Under the pieces are notes generated by a model, which saw only the letters and a program-made list of their open reading frames with translations, did not search any database and was not told the origin of the DNA. Position numbers and translations under genes: made by a program. This document shows positions 18,710 through 28,643 of a stretch of DNA of 64,000 bases, in pieces. The stretch lies in assembly GCA_951813605.1 (NCBI GenBank), contig OX638379.1:3404062-3468061 (forward strand), read 5' to 3'. Position 1 is the first letter of the stretch, and each line of letters opens with the position of its first letter. Source of the DNA: an uncultured Bryobacterales bacterium. GTDB taxonomy: Bacteria > Acidobacteriota > Terriglobia > Bryobacterales > UBA6623.

Positions 18710-21231
18710 CCCAGGTCCAGTCGACAGTGCAGGAGATCAGCAGCGCTTTTCGCTACTTTCGGCGCAATCGCGGGTTCTTCGCCGTCTCCGTCGTGAACCT
18801 GGCGCTCGGGATCGGAGCGACCACAGCCGTGTTCAGCGTGGCTGAAGCATTGCTGCTCCGCCCGCTCCCCTATCCTGCGAGCGACCGCCTGGTGACGCTG
18901 CGAAGCGTCGATAGAATTGGCGACGATCCGTCCACGCGCGCGGCTCCTGGGCTGGTGGCCGACTGGCAGATCAAGGCTAGGTCGTTCGAGGCGATCGCCG
19001 GGTACCGCTGGGCAACCCTCGATCTGATCGATGGTGCGCAAAGTGACCGATTGAGTGGACTGCTTGCCACTCCCGAATTCTTCGACGTGTTCGGCGCGTC
19101 CGTTCTCGGACGCTCCTTTCAGGACCAGGACCGAGGTGCCCAGCGGCCTTTTGAATCGACTGCTACTGGGGAGACGCTCGTGCTCGGCAACGAGGTCTGG
19201 CGCCGGCGCTTCGACTCGGATGACGCACTCGTGGGGAACACCGTCGATCTAAACGTCCTCAATTTGTCTCGCGCCGGGCCCACCAAGTACATAGTTGTCG
19301 GCGTAGCAACGGCACCGGTTCGGTTTCCTCCCCTCCAAGCCGATTTCCAGATCGGAGATTCCAATGTCATTGACACGGTTGACTTCTGGATGCCGCAGTT
19401 CGTCTCGGCAACCCAGTTGGCCGAGCCGGGCCCGCGGGACGCTTGGTTCGACGTGGTCGCAAGACTGCGACGGGATGTGACTCTCGCGCAGGCGCAAGCG
19501 GAGATGAATGTCATCGCCCGTCTCCATGCCGAGCAATACCCGGAGACCGCACGCGGCCGGCAAGTGCGGGTCGTGCCGTTGCGGGACCACGTAGCGGGCG
19601 AGTCGCGCAACGGCATTCTGCTCCTGTCGCTTGGTACCGCCATGCTCCTGCTCATCGCCTGTTCGAATGTCGCGACGCTGCTTCTCGCGCGCGGCGTTGG
19701 ACGTCGTAGCGAAGTGGCGACCCGCATCGCACTCGGCGCGCCTAGGTGGGAAATAGTTCGCCAGTTTCTCATGGAAGCTCTGATCCTTGCTACATGCGCC
19801 GGTGCGCTCGGGGTCTTGCTCGCGGCGTGGGCCATCAACGTGACGGGACCCTGGATGCCAGAGAGCCTGCCACTGCTCCAAGGGATGGCAATCAACTTGC
19901 CTGTTCTGGTGTTCGCGCTCGCCAGTGTCATCGTCACTGCCTGCATTGCCGGCCTCGCTCCGGCCTTTCGATCCCTCCGGGCCGCCGGCACTCTGGTGAC
20001 CGGTCTCGAAAGACGAAGCGTGACGGTGGGAAGATCGCATTCCCGCTTGATCGGCATTCTTGTCTCAGTCGAAGCAGCGCTTGCCATTGTCCTGCTCGTT
20101 GGAGCGGGGCTGCTGGTCCGGAGCGCATTTCAGGCCAATCAGGTTGAGACCGGGTTCAACCAGGACAACCTGCTAACGATGACCATCTCGCTGCCAGCCA
20201 ACAAGTTTGACTGGGATCACAACGCAGTCTTCGCGCGCGAGGTGCTTCAAGAGGTTCGGTCGCTCCCATCGATCAGCGATGTGGCTGTCGTGCACGGCAT
20301 TCCGATGCGAGACGGGAGCTATTCGTCCAATGGCCAGGGCACCATCGAAGGGTACGTGCCCGCGAACGATGCCGAGAAACCGGACTATGGCATTCGCATC
20401 GTGAGCGCAGACTACTTCGCCACCATGCAAATCCCCATCGTCGCCGGACGGGCATTCGAGGCGCGTGATGAGGAGGGGCAGCGCGGAGCCCCGCGCAGCA
20501 TCTTGGTCAGCGACTCTTTTGCGAAGCGCTACTGGAAAGGGCGGGACCCGCTGGGGAGGCGGATGAGTTTCGGCGAAGCGTATGGCGACTGGCAAATGAC
20601 GGTGGTCGGGGTCGCGGGAGATGTACGGTATTCGGGGCTCGAGTCGGGACCGACCGTCGACATCTATCTTCCTCAAGGCTTGTTCCCGCAAGCGGCGATC
20701 ACCCTAATTGCTCGAACGAGGACCGACGCGCTCAACGAGGCGCCATCAGTGCGAGAGCGCGTTCACGCTGTGGACCCGCATGCCTTTGTGACCGACGTAC
20801 GTTCCATGGACCAACTGATCGCCGGGTCGCAAGCCCAGCGCCGTGCGAGCACCCTCTTCGTCTCGACTTTCGGGTTGATGGCCCTAGTGTTGGTCGTGGC
20901 CGGTGTGTATAGCGTTATCGCGCAGGCGGTCGTCGAGCGCCGGCGCGATCTCGCCATCCAGTCGGCGCTCGGCGCTAGACCATGGCAAGTTGTCGCCACG
21001 GCGCTGCAGACGGCGCTGCAGCCCGCCTTTGCCGGTATGGCGCTTGGCGGATTGGCGGCGCTGGCGACGACTCGCGTTATGACGTCACTACTCTTCGAGG
21101 TGAGCGCCTTGGACATCGTGACGTGGACAGGGACATACGCGACACTTCTGGCCGCCTGTATCGCGGCGGGATTCTTATCTGGGCGACGAGCTGCCCGGAT
21201 CGATCCTTCGGCGGCGCTACGGGGTGAGTAG
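18679..21231 (+). CDS. ADOP-type duplicated MacB/FtsX-like permease
   Basis: An 850-residue protein of the acidobacterial duplicated orphan permease group. Order: TM1 near residue 30 (FFAVSVVNLALGIGATTAVF), periplasmic MacB core domain (about 50-275), three TM helices with an FtsX fold (near 310-450), TM5 (near 460), a second MacB core (about 490-680), then three more TM helices to the C-terminus, ending in GRRAARIDPSAALRGE. The internal repeats RSEVATRIALGAPRWEIVRQ and RRDLAIQSALGARPWQVVAT mark the duplicated halves. These permeases are related to MacB exporters but usually lack an adjacent ATPase; none is present here. The listed start (TTG) is probably internal, because the true N-terminus is frameshifted (18575-18709). 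Confidence 0.9.
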   Translation: MCGQVEFGAVTQVQSTVQEISSAFRYFRRNRGFFAVSVVNLALGIGATTAVFSVAEALLLRPLPYPASDRLVTLRSVDRIGDDPSTRAAPGLVADWQIKARSFEAIAGYRWATLDLIDGAQSDRLSGLLATPEFFDVFGASVLGRSFQDQDRGAQRPFESTATGETLVLGNEVWRRRFDSDDALVGNTVDLNVLNLSRAGPTKYIVVGVATAPVRFPPLQADFQIGDSNVIDTVDFWMPQFVSATQLAEPGPRDAWFDVVARLRRDVTLAQAQAEMNVIARLHAEQYPETARGRQVRVVPLRDHVAGESRNGILLLSLGTAMLLLIACSNVATLLLARGVGRRSEVATRIALGAPRWEIVRQFLMEALILATCAGALGVLLAAWAINVTGPWMPESLPLLQGMAINLPVLVFALASVIVTACIAGLAPAFRSLRAAGTLVTGLERRSVTVGRSHSRLIGILVSVEAALAIVLLVGAGLLVRSAFQANQVETGFNQDNLLTMTISLPANKFDWDHNAVFAREVLQEVRSLPSISDVAVVHGIPMRDGSYSSNGQGTIEGYVPANDAEKPDYGIRIVSADYFATMQIPIVAGRAFEARDEEGQRGAPRSILVSDSFAKRYWKGRDPLGRRMSFGEAYGDWQMTVVGVAGDVRYSGLESGPTVDIYLPQGLFPQAAITLIARTRTDALNEAPSVRERVHAVDPHAFVTDVRSMDQLIAGSQAQRRASTLFVSTFGLMALVLVVAGVYSVIAQAVVERRRDLAIQSALGARPWQVVATALQTALQPAFAGMALGGLAALATTRVMTSLLFEVSALDIVTWTGTYATLLAACIAAGFLSGRRAARIDPSAALRGE

Positions 21232-22152
21232 TTGCGGCCCGTGGAGGTAAGGGTTTGTCCCAATCGCTAGTTGGCCGACTTACTCGGCGAGCGTGGCGCA
21301 AGATCTTCGCCGACCCGGGTGATCGATCAGACACCGAGCGAGGCCTTGAGCACGCACTACACGAGTTCTGATCAGCCAAACCGGACAGAATTCCCGGAAT
21401 TCGGGCGGTCAGACTCTCCGGAACCGACAAGGAGCACCGTTTGCACACGATCCGCGGTAAGTTTCAGGGTCGGCACTTGCATTCGGAAGTTGTAAAGTGG
21501 TGTCAAACCGAGTGACTGCTAGATACCCACTATCGCTCGGAATTCGAGGCTACCAAGGAATTCGCTCGGCGAATCCGTGTGCTGGTCGGCATTGAACAGG
21601 ATGGAACAGCCTTGGTCGACCGCGTTTTCGAGATAGTCGACATCAGCGGCACGGCCTTCCTCAAAGCGGAGAATCACGCGCCAACGGGCTCACCCCTTCT
21701 GAGCCCCTGCGCAAGACTGGCTGTCAAGCGCCTCAATCGCCCTGATACCGGCCAAGTCCGCGACTGCGTTTTGCTGAGAATCCGCGATGAATCGTCCGAG
21801 TGGGTCGGTCCCTGTCGGTTGCGCCGCCACGAACGAATCGGCCGCTTCTGCCAGGCTCTCCACCTCGACGGTGAAGCTCTCCCTCTGTACCCGATTCTCC
21901 TCGTCCGACCGCTACGTGTCGTACCCGATCGCTGGCGAGCCCGGCGAGCACGCCTTCGCTACGAGCGCCATGGGCGCAAGCGCGCAGGCCTTCTCAATCG
22001 GTTGAGTTCTCATCGGCTGGGAGGGCCAGCGCCGTGCGCAGAACGCGCTAGTGTGCAAGGGTAGACGGCGGCAGCCGGTGAGGGACCCGCGCCGTGCGCT
22101 GCGCGATCGCATTCCGCTGCACGGCGCGTGCATCGCGGCCGGTGCAGGCCCC
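21232..22152. other. Gene-poor 0.9 kb, possible unrecognised relic on the minus strand
   Basis: No intact gene. One minus-strand frame between about 22010 and 21400 reads protein-like over long stretches (VQRESFTVEVESLAEAADSF, then ADSQQNAVADLAGIRAIEAL, then VILRFEEGRAADVDYLENAV) but has several stops. I recognise no family. Confidence 0.35.
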
Positions 22153-22587
22153 TTACCCCCGCAGTCGCTGAACGAACCACCAGTGGAGTCCCTCAAGGTC
22201 CCGGGCCTGGTAGGTCCGGTCCGCCCAGTAACCCTCGCCGTAGTCTTGGGTCGCCGGCTCGGAGATGATGACGGCGCCGGCCGCGCGCGCTTGCTCGCAG
22301 TGAGCGTCGGCGTCGTCAACGAAAACGGCCAGCGCCTGCGTGTTCGCGCCCCCAACCGCCCGCGGAGACCGCAGGTACGGCCGGTCCGGCGACAGCCCCG
22401 CTTGCCCGACCATGATCAGGCCGCCGTTCAGGACGAGCTGCGAGTGCACGATCTGCCCCCGGTCATTCTCGACCTTCATCTTCACCGCGAAACCGAAGGT
22501 ACGTGTCAGCCAGCGAATGGCGACAGCGGCCTCGTCGTAGAACACCGCGGGTGCGATTCTTGGCCAGCCGTCGGGCGGGCGCTTCAT
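22153..22587 (-). CDS. VOC (glyoxalase/bleomycin-resistance) family protein
   Basis: A 144-residue protein starting at ATG 22587, chosen because GAAGGAGGAA lies 4-5 nt upstream; a longer start at 22608 has no such site. It has the paired beta-alpha-beta-beta-beta modules of the vicinal oxygen chelate fold: APAVFYDEAAVAIRWLTRTF at the N-terminus, VHSQLVLNGGLIMVGQAG, then ALAVFVDDADAHCEQARAAG and a C-terminal GEGYWADRTYQARDLEGLHW. The last motif resembles the PhnB/YdfO-type subgroup. Metal-dependent chemistry is usual in the superfamily, but the substrate is unknown. It stands alone between gene-poor stretches. Confidence 0.88.
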   Translation of the reverse strand: MKRPPDGWPRIAPAVFYDEAAVAIRWLTRTFGFAVKMKVENDRGQIVHSQLVLNGGLIMVGQAGLSPDRPYLRSPRAVGGANTQALAVFVDDADAHCEQARAAGAVIISEPATQDYGEGYWADRTYQARDLEGLHWWFVQRLRG

Positions 22588-23060
22588 GTGTTCCTCCTTC
22601 GCCTGCACTGGTTACGAGATCGTCCCGCAGGACCGTACATCGAAGGCATGGTTCCCGCACGCCGATCAATCGGCACAAACGCTGCTACACGTTGGTCCGT
22701 GAACGTGATCTCCCGCAACGGGTGGCCGCTCCGCCGCTGGGCTAGCCGTCTGACGCCTAGGAGCTGCCGATGATAGCACTCCGGATTGCAAATCACATGC
22801 TCAACCGGAAGGCAATTCGCAACAGCGCGCACACTCAAATGGTCGAGAATTCTGGTGGTTCGCCGCGCAGTCGGTGAACGCGGCAACCAACGGCCGCAGG
22901 GTCCGCTGACGAGATTGCGTGCTGTAGGAGCTGCAGGAGCTCGGCAATCTTCCCGGAGGGGCCTGCGGCGCTTGCCGCGAATCGATTCGTTGCGCGGTTG
23001 GCGTACAAGCGGCTGCTCGCCGGCCCATGCTATCGGAACCGCGAGCAAGGCATTCTCAAG
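22588..23060. other. Gene-poor stretch next to an IS6 relic
   Basis: Nothing recognisable in either strand between the VOC gene and the IS6 left end. Only short overlapping open frames occur. Confidence 0.4.
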
Positions 23061-23741
23061 TTGACGGCGGCTGGCGACAGTTTTCCGATGGACTCCTTCT
23101 ATCGACCTCACCGCTTCCCACCGGAGACTATCAGCCATGCCACTTGGCTGTACCAACGATTCTCGCTGAGCCTGCGCGATGTCGACGATCTGCTTGCCGA
23201 GCGTGGGGTCACGGCATACTACGAGGCCATTCGCGGGTAGTGCCGGACGTCCGGACACGCGTACGCTCGTGCCCAGCGTCGTACGCCAGGTCGACTAGGT
23301 TACATACGGCGGATGGATCAGATCTTCATCAGGATCCGCGGCCAGCGTCGTTGATCTCTGGAAGGCGGTAGACCAGGACCGCGACTTCTTAAATGTCCTG
23401 GTCACGCGCCGCCGTGACGCCAGAGCCAAGAAGCGCTCCTTGCGGAAGATCTTGAAGCGCCAAGGGAGACCGCCGTTGCAACTGGTCACCGACAAGCTGC
23501 GAAGCGACGCATGCGACGCTGCAAGTCAGCGGTGCAAGTCCAACGGTTTCTCTCGTTACACGGTCCAATGGACAACCTGTTCCGACTTGAGCGTCATCAT
23601 CTAAAGGCGATCCATCATCGACTCCTCGGAGAGCAGCCCTTCACAACTTGGAAGACGGTGATGTGTCTTTGCCGACCGAGGAAGCATCGGACGAGCGTCA
23701 GGAACGACTGCTTTCGAATCCGTTAACGTGACAGTGCCCGG
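23060..23741 (+). pseudogene. IS6-family element, heavily degraded (copy 2)
   Basis: ATG 23089 starts MDSFYRPHRFPPETISHATW, then LYQRFSLSLRDVDDLLAERG and TAYYEAIRG followed by a stop. Later pieces are DQIFIRIRGQRR, then CKSAVQVQRFLSLHGPMDNL and FRLERHHLKAIHHRLLGEQP. The catalytic DEVF has become DQIF, and several stops and frame changes occur. The right end GTGACAGTGCC near 23741 matches that of copy 1. It is the same IS6 subgroup as 17221-17998 and 51456-51785. Confidence 0.75.
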
Positions 23742-23836
23742 GCCCAGCTACTACTACCTGCGGGTAATCCAGGCCGATGGCGAACTCGACCGGTCTAGCC
23801 CCGTCTGGCTCGAGCACTAGCAGGCTTCGCGCGCGT

Positions 23837-26353
23837 TCAATCGCCGCGCGCCGAAGTCATCAACGGGTGGCCTAGCGTATCCCCGTTAGCTTCGAATCCA
23901 TCGCGGTCCACGTCCGCGAAAATCGGATTCGTGTAGGCGACCGGATGCATCTCTCCGTAAGGGTTCAGTCCCCAGCCTAGCTCGATGTTGGATCCCTCCC
24001 CGATCGCCACGACGATCAGGTGGGCGTCCTGCCGTAACATCACTCGGATCGTTTCTTCGAAGTTCACGACTCCGTCCCGAAACATCCCGGGATGCTCCTT
24101 CCTGCGGAAGTCGTACTGCCCTGGCTGTCGCCCGTTCACCAGCACTTGGACCCGGTCGACTCCTATCCAGTTCGGCGTTTGCACCCGGACCTTTAAGTCG
24201 ACAAACCCCTCCCCGATCACGGTCGAGCCGATCGGCAGGCCATCTGCTGTCGTCACCTCGAGGAATGGGCCGTTGGTGATCATCATGCGCCCCGCCTTCG
24301 AGTTCCTGACTATCTCTTTGTGATCGATTTCCTCCGGCCTGTCGGTCGAACTCGGCACATAGGTGCGCCATCCACCGACTCCGTTCCCGAAGATCCGGTG
24401 CGCGTCGCTCACCGCGACGCACCAAACGCGACGGCCTTGATTCAGCATCTGCAGCCAGCCGAATGTTCGGTTCGCCCCGGAGCGGGTGTTGTATCCCGGA
24501 TTCAAGTTGAGGATCTCCGCGCTCCAAACTTCGGCCGCGTCGATCAGTTTCTCGAAGCCCACAAAGCCGCCGTCCTCGAGGCCGTCGCGATCCCTGTCGA
24601 AGAATACGCTTCCGACGTCGGGGTGATTGGCCTGCACCCAGCGATCCGGCCCGCCTCCGAAGTGACCGACGCGGGTCCGGGCGTTCGCTCCTGGGTCGAT
24701 CCGGGAACCGCCCTCCAGGGTCGGTGTACCCCAGTTCCGCAGGGTGATCGCATTGATCCTCGGGTCGAAATGCCAAAGTGGCGCACCACCGTTCTGCGCC
24801 ATGGGGTCCGGCTCGATCGGAAAGGAATTGAAGTGCTGGCCGCTTCCGGTCAGTTCGATCCCGGGAACGGTCTTGATCCGGTCAGCAAGGCCTAGCGCCT
24901 CGATTTGGGACGACCAGTCGTACAGCCGCTGGTGTTCGGTTGTCGGCGCGAATTCGATGTGCTCCGCCGCGAAGTTGATAATCCGATCGCGCGTGTTGCA
25001 GTAGTTGTCGCCGCTCGGCGTCGAGTGCGCATGATAGTCGGTGCTGATCCAGCCCTCCGTGTCGACCGTCCGGTCCAACGCAACATCGACGTCCACGGTC
25101 TCGCCCGGCATCACTTGGATGCGCTGCTCCGCGAGGTCGTGTTCCGGGCCAAGCGTCACCCGCAAGAGGTAGTTCCCCGGAGGCACCTGCTGGGTTACGG
25201 TTCCGTCATGCGTCTGGTACTGATGGTTCCCGCCGTGAACCCGGTAGTCCGTTCCAAAGTTCGGCGTCTCGGTCCCGTCGACTCCGATGAACTGCACTTT
25301 GCCGGGTGACGGATTGCCTTCGGCGTCGCGAATCGCGACCCTCACGGTCGATGCCACGGCCACCTCGAGATCAAGCCGCGTCGTCCTGCCGCGCTGCACC
25401 GAGATCTTGCGCTCGACCATGTCGCGGCCAATGTCCTCGAACTGGACGTCGTAGCTGCCTGCGGGCAGGCGGAACGACACGCGGCCCTGCGAATCCGGGT
25501 ACTGTGGCACCCATTCGCCGCCCACACGGACCCCAAGTGAGCCGTGGATGGCGGGCTGCCCGTCTGAGTCCTTGATGCTGCCCTCGACGTTGCCGGTGGG
25601 ACCCAGTTCCGCCATCAGCACACCGTAAGCCTCCAGGGGCGAATCACCCACGGCAACACGAATGCTGAATGTCTTCTCTTCCCCGGGCGCCACGGTCGTC
25701 TCGGCCGGCAAGCCTTGTCCATCCACCGACGCAACCGCGTATCCCCTCTTGTCGAATGGATCGACGCTGTCACCGATCATCATTCCGCCCGCTGACTGCT
25801 CGTTCTCAAGGCCTTTCCAAGTCGGTGCGGGCGTGATCGTGGCAGATTCCCGAGATTCGTTCCGGTAGGTCGAGTTCACCAGAAGAAACTGCCAGTCGCG
25901 TTCCAATCTGTACTCGTGCCGCGTATAGAGGCCATCCCCCATTGCTGCAGTCCGTACCGCTTCCACGACGGCTGCGCCGGCGGATCCGTCTTCGACTACC
26001 GTTACTCGCGAGAGATAGCCTGCTTCCCCGCCGGGCCGGAGAACTGTGAGCTGGTCGTTGTCTTCCCCGCGCAGGTCTAGGTCATATAGGCAGCCCTGTA
26101 GCACTGAGGCGTAGTCCGTGGTCATGTTGGCCCGGCGGAACGGCTGGGTTCCCGACACGAGAGCATGGATGTTGTTGTTTCTCAGGACAAAGTCGCCCGG
26201 CAGGCCATCCGCCTCCTTCCCACCTGGCATTTGATCGACGTTGCCCCGACCGATCTCAAATGCCTCGGCGCGGTCCCGCTGGGCGGTCGATGCCCATGCG
26301 ATCAGCATGAGGAACAGGAGGGCAAGGAAAGGGCGAAGGTTCATGGGATTCAT
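23837..26353 (-). CDS. CehA/McbA-type PHP-domain metallohydrolase, secreted
   Basis: About 838 residues with a signal peptide (LALLFLMLIAWASTAQ). The first 440 residues are beta-rich, with two carboxypeptidase-regulatory-like units (GSIKDSDGQPAIHGSLGVRV and VRVAIRDAEGNPSPGKVQFI). The C-terminal half is a PHP/polymerase-histidinol-phosphatase-like metal site: TDYHAHSTPSGDN near 440-452, APTTEHQRL near 470 and VAVSDAHRIFGNG near 648, giving the expected His/Asp/Glu ligands. CehA and McbA hydrolyse carbaryl, but most members have unknown natural esters or phosphates as substrates. The start is uncertain: GTG 26359, ATG 26353 and ATG 26344 are all in frame and none has a strong ribosome binding site. 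Confidence 0.82.
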   Translation of the reverse strand: MNPMNLRPFLALLFLMLIAWASTAQRDRAEAFEIGRGNVDQMPGGKEADGLPGDFVLRNNNIHALVSGTQPFRRANMTTDYASVLQGCLYDLDLRGEDNDQLTVLRPGGEAGYLSRVTVVEDGSAGAAVVEAVRTAAMGDGLYTRHEYRLERDWQFLLVNSTYRNESRESATITPAPTWKGLENEQSAGGMMIGDSVDPFDKRGYAVASVDGQGLPAETTVAPGEEKTFSIRVAVGDSPLEAYGVLMAELGPTGNVEGSIKDSDGQPAIHGSLGVRVGGEWVPQYPDSQGRVSFRLPAGSYDVQFEDIGRDMVERKISVQRGRTTRLDLEVAVASTVRVAIRDAEGNPSPGKVQFIGVDGTETPNFGTDYRVHGGNHQYQTHDGTVTQQVPPGNYLLRVTLGPEHDLAEQRIQVMPGETVDVDVALDRTVDTEGWISTDYHAHSTPSGDNYCNTRDRIINFAAEHIEFAPTTEHQRLYDWSSQIEALGLADRIKTVPGIELTGSGQHFNSFPIEPDPMAQNGGAPLWHFDPRINAITLRNWGTPTLEGGSRIDPGANARTRVGHFGGGPDRWVQANHPDVGSVFFDRDRDGLEDGGFVGFEKLIDAAEVWSAEILNLNPGYNTRSGANRTFGWLQMLNQGRRVWCVAVSDAHRIFGNGVGGWRTYVPSSTDRPEEIDHKEIVRNSKAGRMMITNGPFLEVTTADGLPIGSTVIGEGFVDLKVRVQTPNWIGVDRVQVLVNGRQPGQYDFRRKEHPGMFRDGVVNFEETIRVMLRQDAHLIVVAIGEGSNIELGWGLNPYGEMHPVAYTNPIFADVDRDGFEANGDTLGHPLMTSARGD

Positions 26354-26359
26354 CGGCAC

Positions 26360-26806
26360 GCGATCAGCCGAGAATCTAATTCTAGTCGAGAAAAGTTAAG
26401 GGATGATGACCGTTCATACATGCCGCCTCGCCCCGGATGGCATTTCTGTGAATGCCACTCAATAGATTCCGGACCTAAAGTGCGTATGGTCCTCGAGCAA
26501 GAGCAAATTCAATGAGACACGGAATTCCATGCGAAATCGTCGTACCTGTCACTTAGCTCGTCCTCGGGGTTGCGAAACGGAGACCATCGATCAACGTCTG
26601 ACAGCAGGCGAAAACCTAGCCAAGGACCGCGCTGCGGAGGAAACCTACATCTCTTGGAGGGAACAGATCATCGACGACCTAGAGCTTGGCAGCGTCGCGA
26701 TAGCGCGCGGCGACAGCCTCGAGATGGCGGATCTTGACCCAATTAGCTCGCCCTGCCAGGAATTACGTATGTGAGGTCTTAGGATGGTCTGAAAGGAGCA
26801 CCTCTG
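26360..26806. other. Intergenic stretch without a recognised gene
   Basis: An 81-codon plus-strand frame (26529-26774) exists but has no family I recognise and no clear ribosome binding site. The end of this stretch (AAAGGAGCACCTCTG) provides the ribosome binding site of the IS256 relic. Confidence 0.4.
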
Positions 26807-27165
26807 ATGACGAAGCACGGGCAGCGGATCAGCGACGAGCTATTGGACGAGTTGCTGGCGGGGGAGGACCCGATAGAGGCGTTTCGCAACGGTGAGTTGG
26901 TTTCGGGTTTGCGCAAGGCGGTTGCGGAGCGGGCGTTGAACGCGGAGATGGAGGCGCATTTGGAGGGCGAGCACGAGGCCGGCGCGAGGAACCACCGCAA
27001 CGGTCACAATCGCAAGCGGGTATTGACGGACAGCAGGTCGATGGAGGCGGTCCGTTCCGCGGGTTCGCCCGGGCCGGTTCGAGCCGCGCCTGATCGAGAA
27101 GTATGGCCGGCGCCTGCCAGGTCTTGACGGCAAAGTGATTTCGATGTATGCGCGGGCATGCCACG
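26807..27165 (+). pseudogene. IS256-family transposase, N-terminal fragment
   Basis: From ATG 26807: SDELLDELLAGEDPIEAFRN, then LRKAVAERALNAEMEAHLEG and NHRNGHNRKRVLTDS. This is the conserved Transposase_mut N-terminus. After a frameshift near 27050 it continues as GRFEPRLIEKYGRRLPGLDG, then KVISMYAR. The DDE catalytic region is absent. An AAAGGAG ribosome binding site precedes the start. Confidence 0.85.
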
Positions 27166-27277
27166 CGCAACCTGTGCAAAGTATGCGGGACTGTCAGAAT
27201 TTCCGTGTGTGAGGTTGCTGCATCTTGATTTGCCCGTCCACGGTGACGGAGCCTATGATGCCCGTGCGGCTGAGTTC

Positions 27278-27889
27278 TCATGGCGTCACCAGCCGAAATC
27301 TTTCGCCGAACCGATCGGTCTCGACGCCCAAGCGCTGCAGCATGCTGACGTAGAGATTGCAAAGCGGCGTGTTGTTCTCGAGGTCGTACGCCAAGTGCCG
27401 CCCGTAGCGGAAGCCGCCGCCGGCGAGGATGATCGGCAGGTTGCGTGTGTCGTGGATGTTGGCGTCGCTCAGGTTGCTGCCGTAGAGCGTCATCGTGTTG
27501 TCGAGCAGCGAGCCGTCTTCTTCTTCGACCGAGTCGAGCGAGCCGAGCAGCTCTCCCAGCATGCGCATGTGCTCGATCTCGGTCTCTTCGAGCAGCGTCA
27601 GCTTCCCCTCGTCCTTGCCGCGGTGCGTCAAACCGTGATACCAGGGATATTCCTTCCCGCTGGGCAGCGTGAGCCCCGGAGTCGAGGCGCTCGCGATGAG
27701 CAGCGTGATGAGCCGTGTGGAGTCGGTCTCGAGAGCCAGCCTGGCCATGCGGAACATCAGGCCCAGTCGTTCGATGTAGCCGTACTTGGTCGGCGGGTCG
27801 GTCGGGATCTGGACGTCGGTCTGCGGCTTCGGCTTACGCTCCCACTCCTGCTGTTCCACGAGGCGGCTCTCGAGGTCCCGCGCGGCCGT
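27278..27889 (-). pseudogene. Truncated second copy of the DUF1552 gene
   Basis: This encodes the C-terminal half of a DUF1552 protein (VQIPTDPPTKYGYIERLGLM, then TRLITLLIASASTPGLTLPS, then GSLLDNTMTLYGSNLSDANI). It is nearly identical at the DNA level to 34690-35286; I count roughly 20 base differences over about 580 bp. The Tat signal and first half are missing, because upstream (27890) the sequence turns abruptly into an IS1595 relic. The C-terminus differs after DRFG (ERFRLVTP here, SSKGTLAEL there). It is probably not functional. Confidence 0.8.
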
Positions 27890-28490
27890 CTCTTGAGCAG
27901 GGTGGCGATTCGTCGAACCTGCGGGAAGTCCCGATCAATGCGGCCCGGATCCGCGCCCGTGAATGCCGTGTTGTGCCGGTAGCCCAGCTCGCGCAACCGC
28001 GCATGGCTATGCCAGCCGTCCGTTCGGATCACGCTGCCGGGCTCGATGGCCTCCAGCAGGACCGCTTCCACGCTCCCCGCCGAAGCCTCGGAAACCCGCT
28101 TCAGCCGGACCCGTCCTCCTCGACCGCAATCGCGACCAGGGCCTGCTTCTCGAGCGACCGCCCTAGCACCCTCTCCAGCCCGAGCGCACTGGCCCCGTTC
28201 TTCTGGGCTGTCACGTACCATGTCGCTCGGAACCAAATGGCCAAAGGCTTGAGCCTGCCCTCGACGATCGTCCCGGCCGTCACCGATGCTTGACAGCTGC
28301 AGGAACGGCAGGGCAAACGGTTCCGCCTGGCGGTCCTAGCCGACCCGGCCTGGCGGCCCGGCCAGACGAATCCGTCGGGCCATCGCAACTGGGCTACGTA
28401 CGCGCGACAAGCCTCTTCGGTTGCGAATCGCTCCTCGAACTCGACCTGTGTCTTGGGGTAATCTTCCCCACGAGCCTAACCACAACATAT
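27890..28490 (-). pseudogene. IS1595-family transposase relic
   Basis: Minus-strand pieces: YVAQLRWPDGFVWPGRQ, then CRSCSCQASVTAGTIVEGRL and KPLAIWFRATWYVTAQKNGA, then SALGLERVLG (zinc-ribbon and N-terminal domains). In another frame RVSEASAGSVEAVLLEAIEP, then GSVIRTDGWHSHARLRELGY and FPQVRRIATLLKR match the ISXO2/DDE domain. Several frameshifts and an internal deletion are present, and the 3' end is fused to the DUF1552 fragment near 27890. Confidence 0.8.
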
Positions 28491-28592
28491 GGTAGTGTGT
28501 GGAGTCAATGACCTAGCCCAGTTCGTTCTTTGTACGCTTTTGGCACTCACGTAGCCGGGGAGAGGAGGTCGTTACCGAGCCTCCCCCCCACT

Positions 28593-28625
28593 GACCCGAG
28601 CGTGCGCGTCTAACGCACTCGGTTC
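28593..28625 (-). ncRNA. Group II intron domain V-like hairpin
   Basis: Minus-strand GAACCGAGTGCG at the 5' side and CGCACGCTCGGGTC at the 3' side fold into a two-part stem with a 2-nt bulge, the layout of domain V. A second GC-rich hairpin downstream (GGGGGGAGG with CCTCCTCTCCCC) fits domain VI. The terminal loop is not a clean GNRA tetraloop, so activity is doubtful. Confidence 0.5.
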
Positions 28626-28643
28626 TTCAGATGGCAGGTTCGC

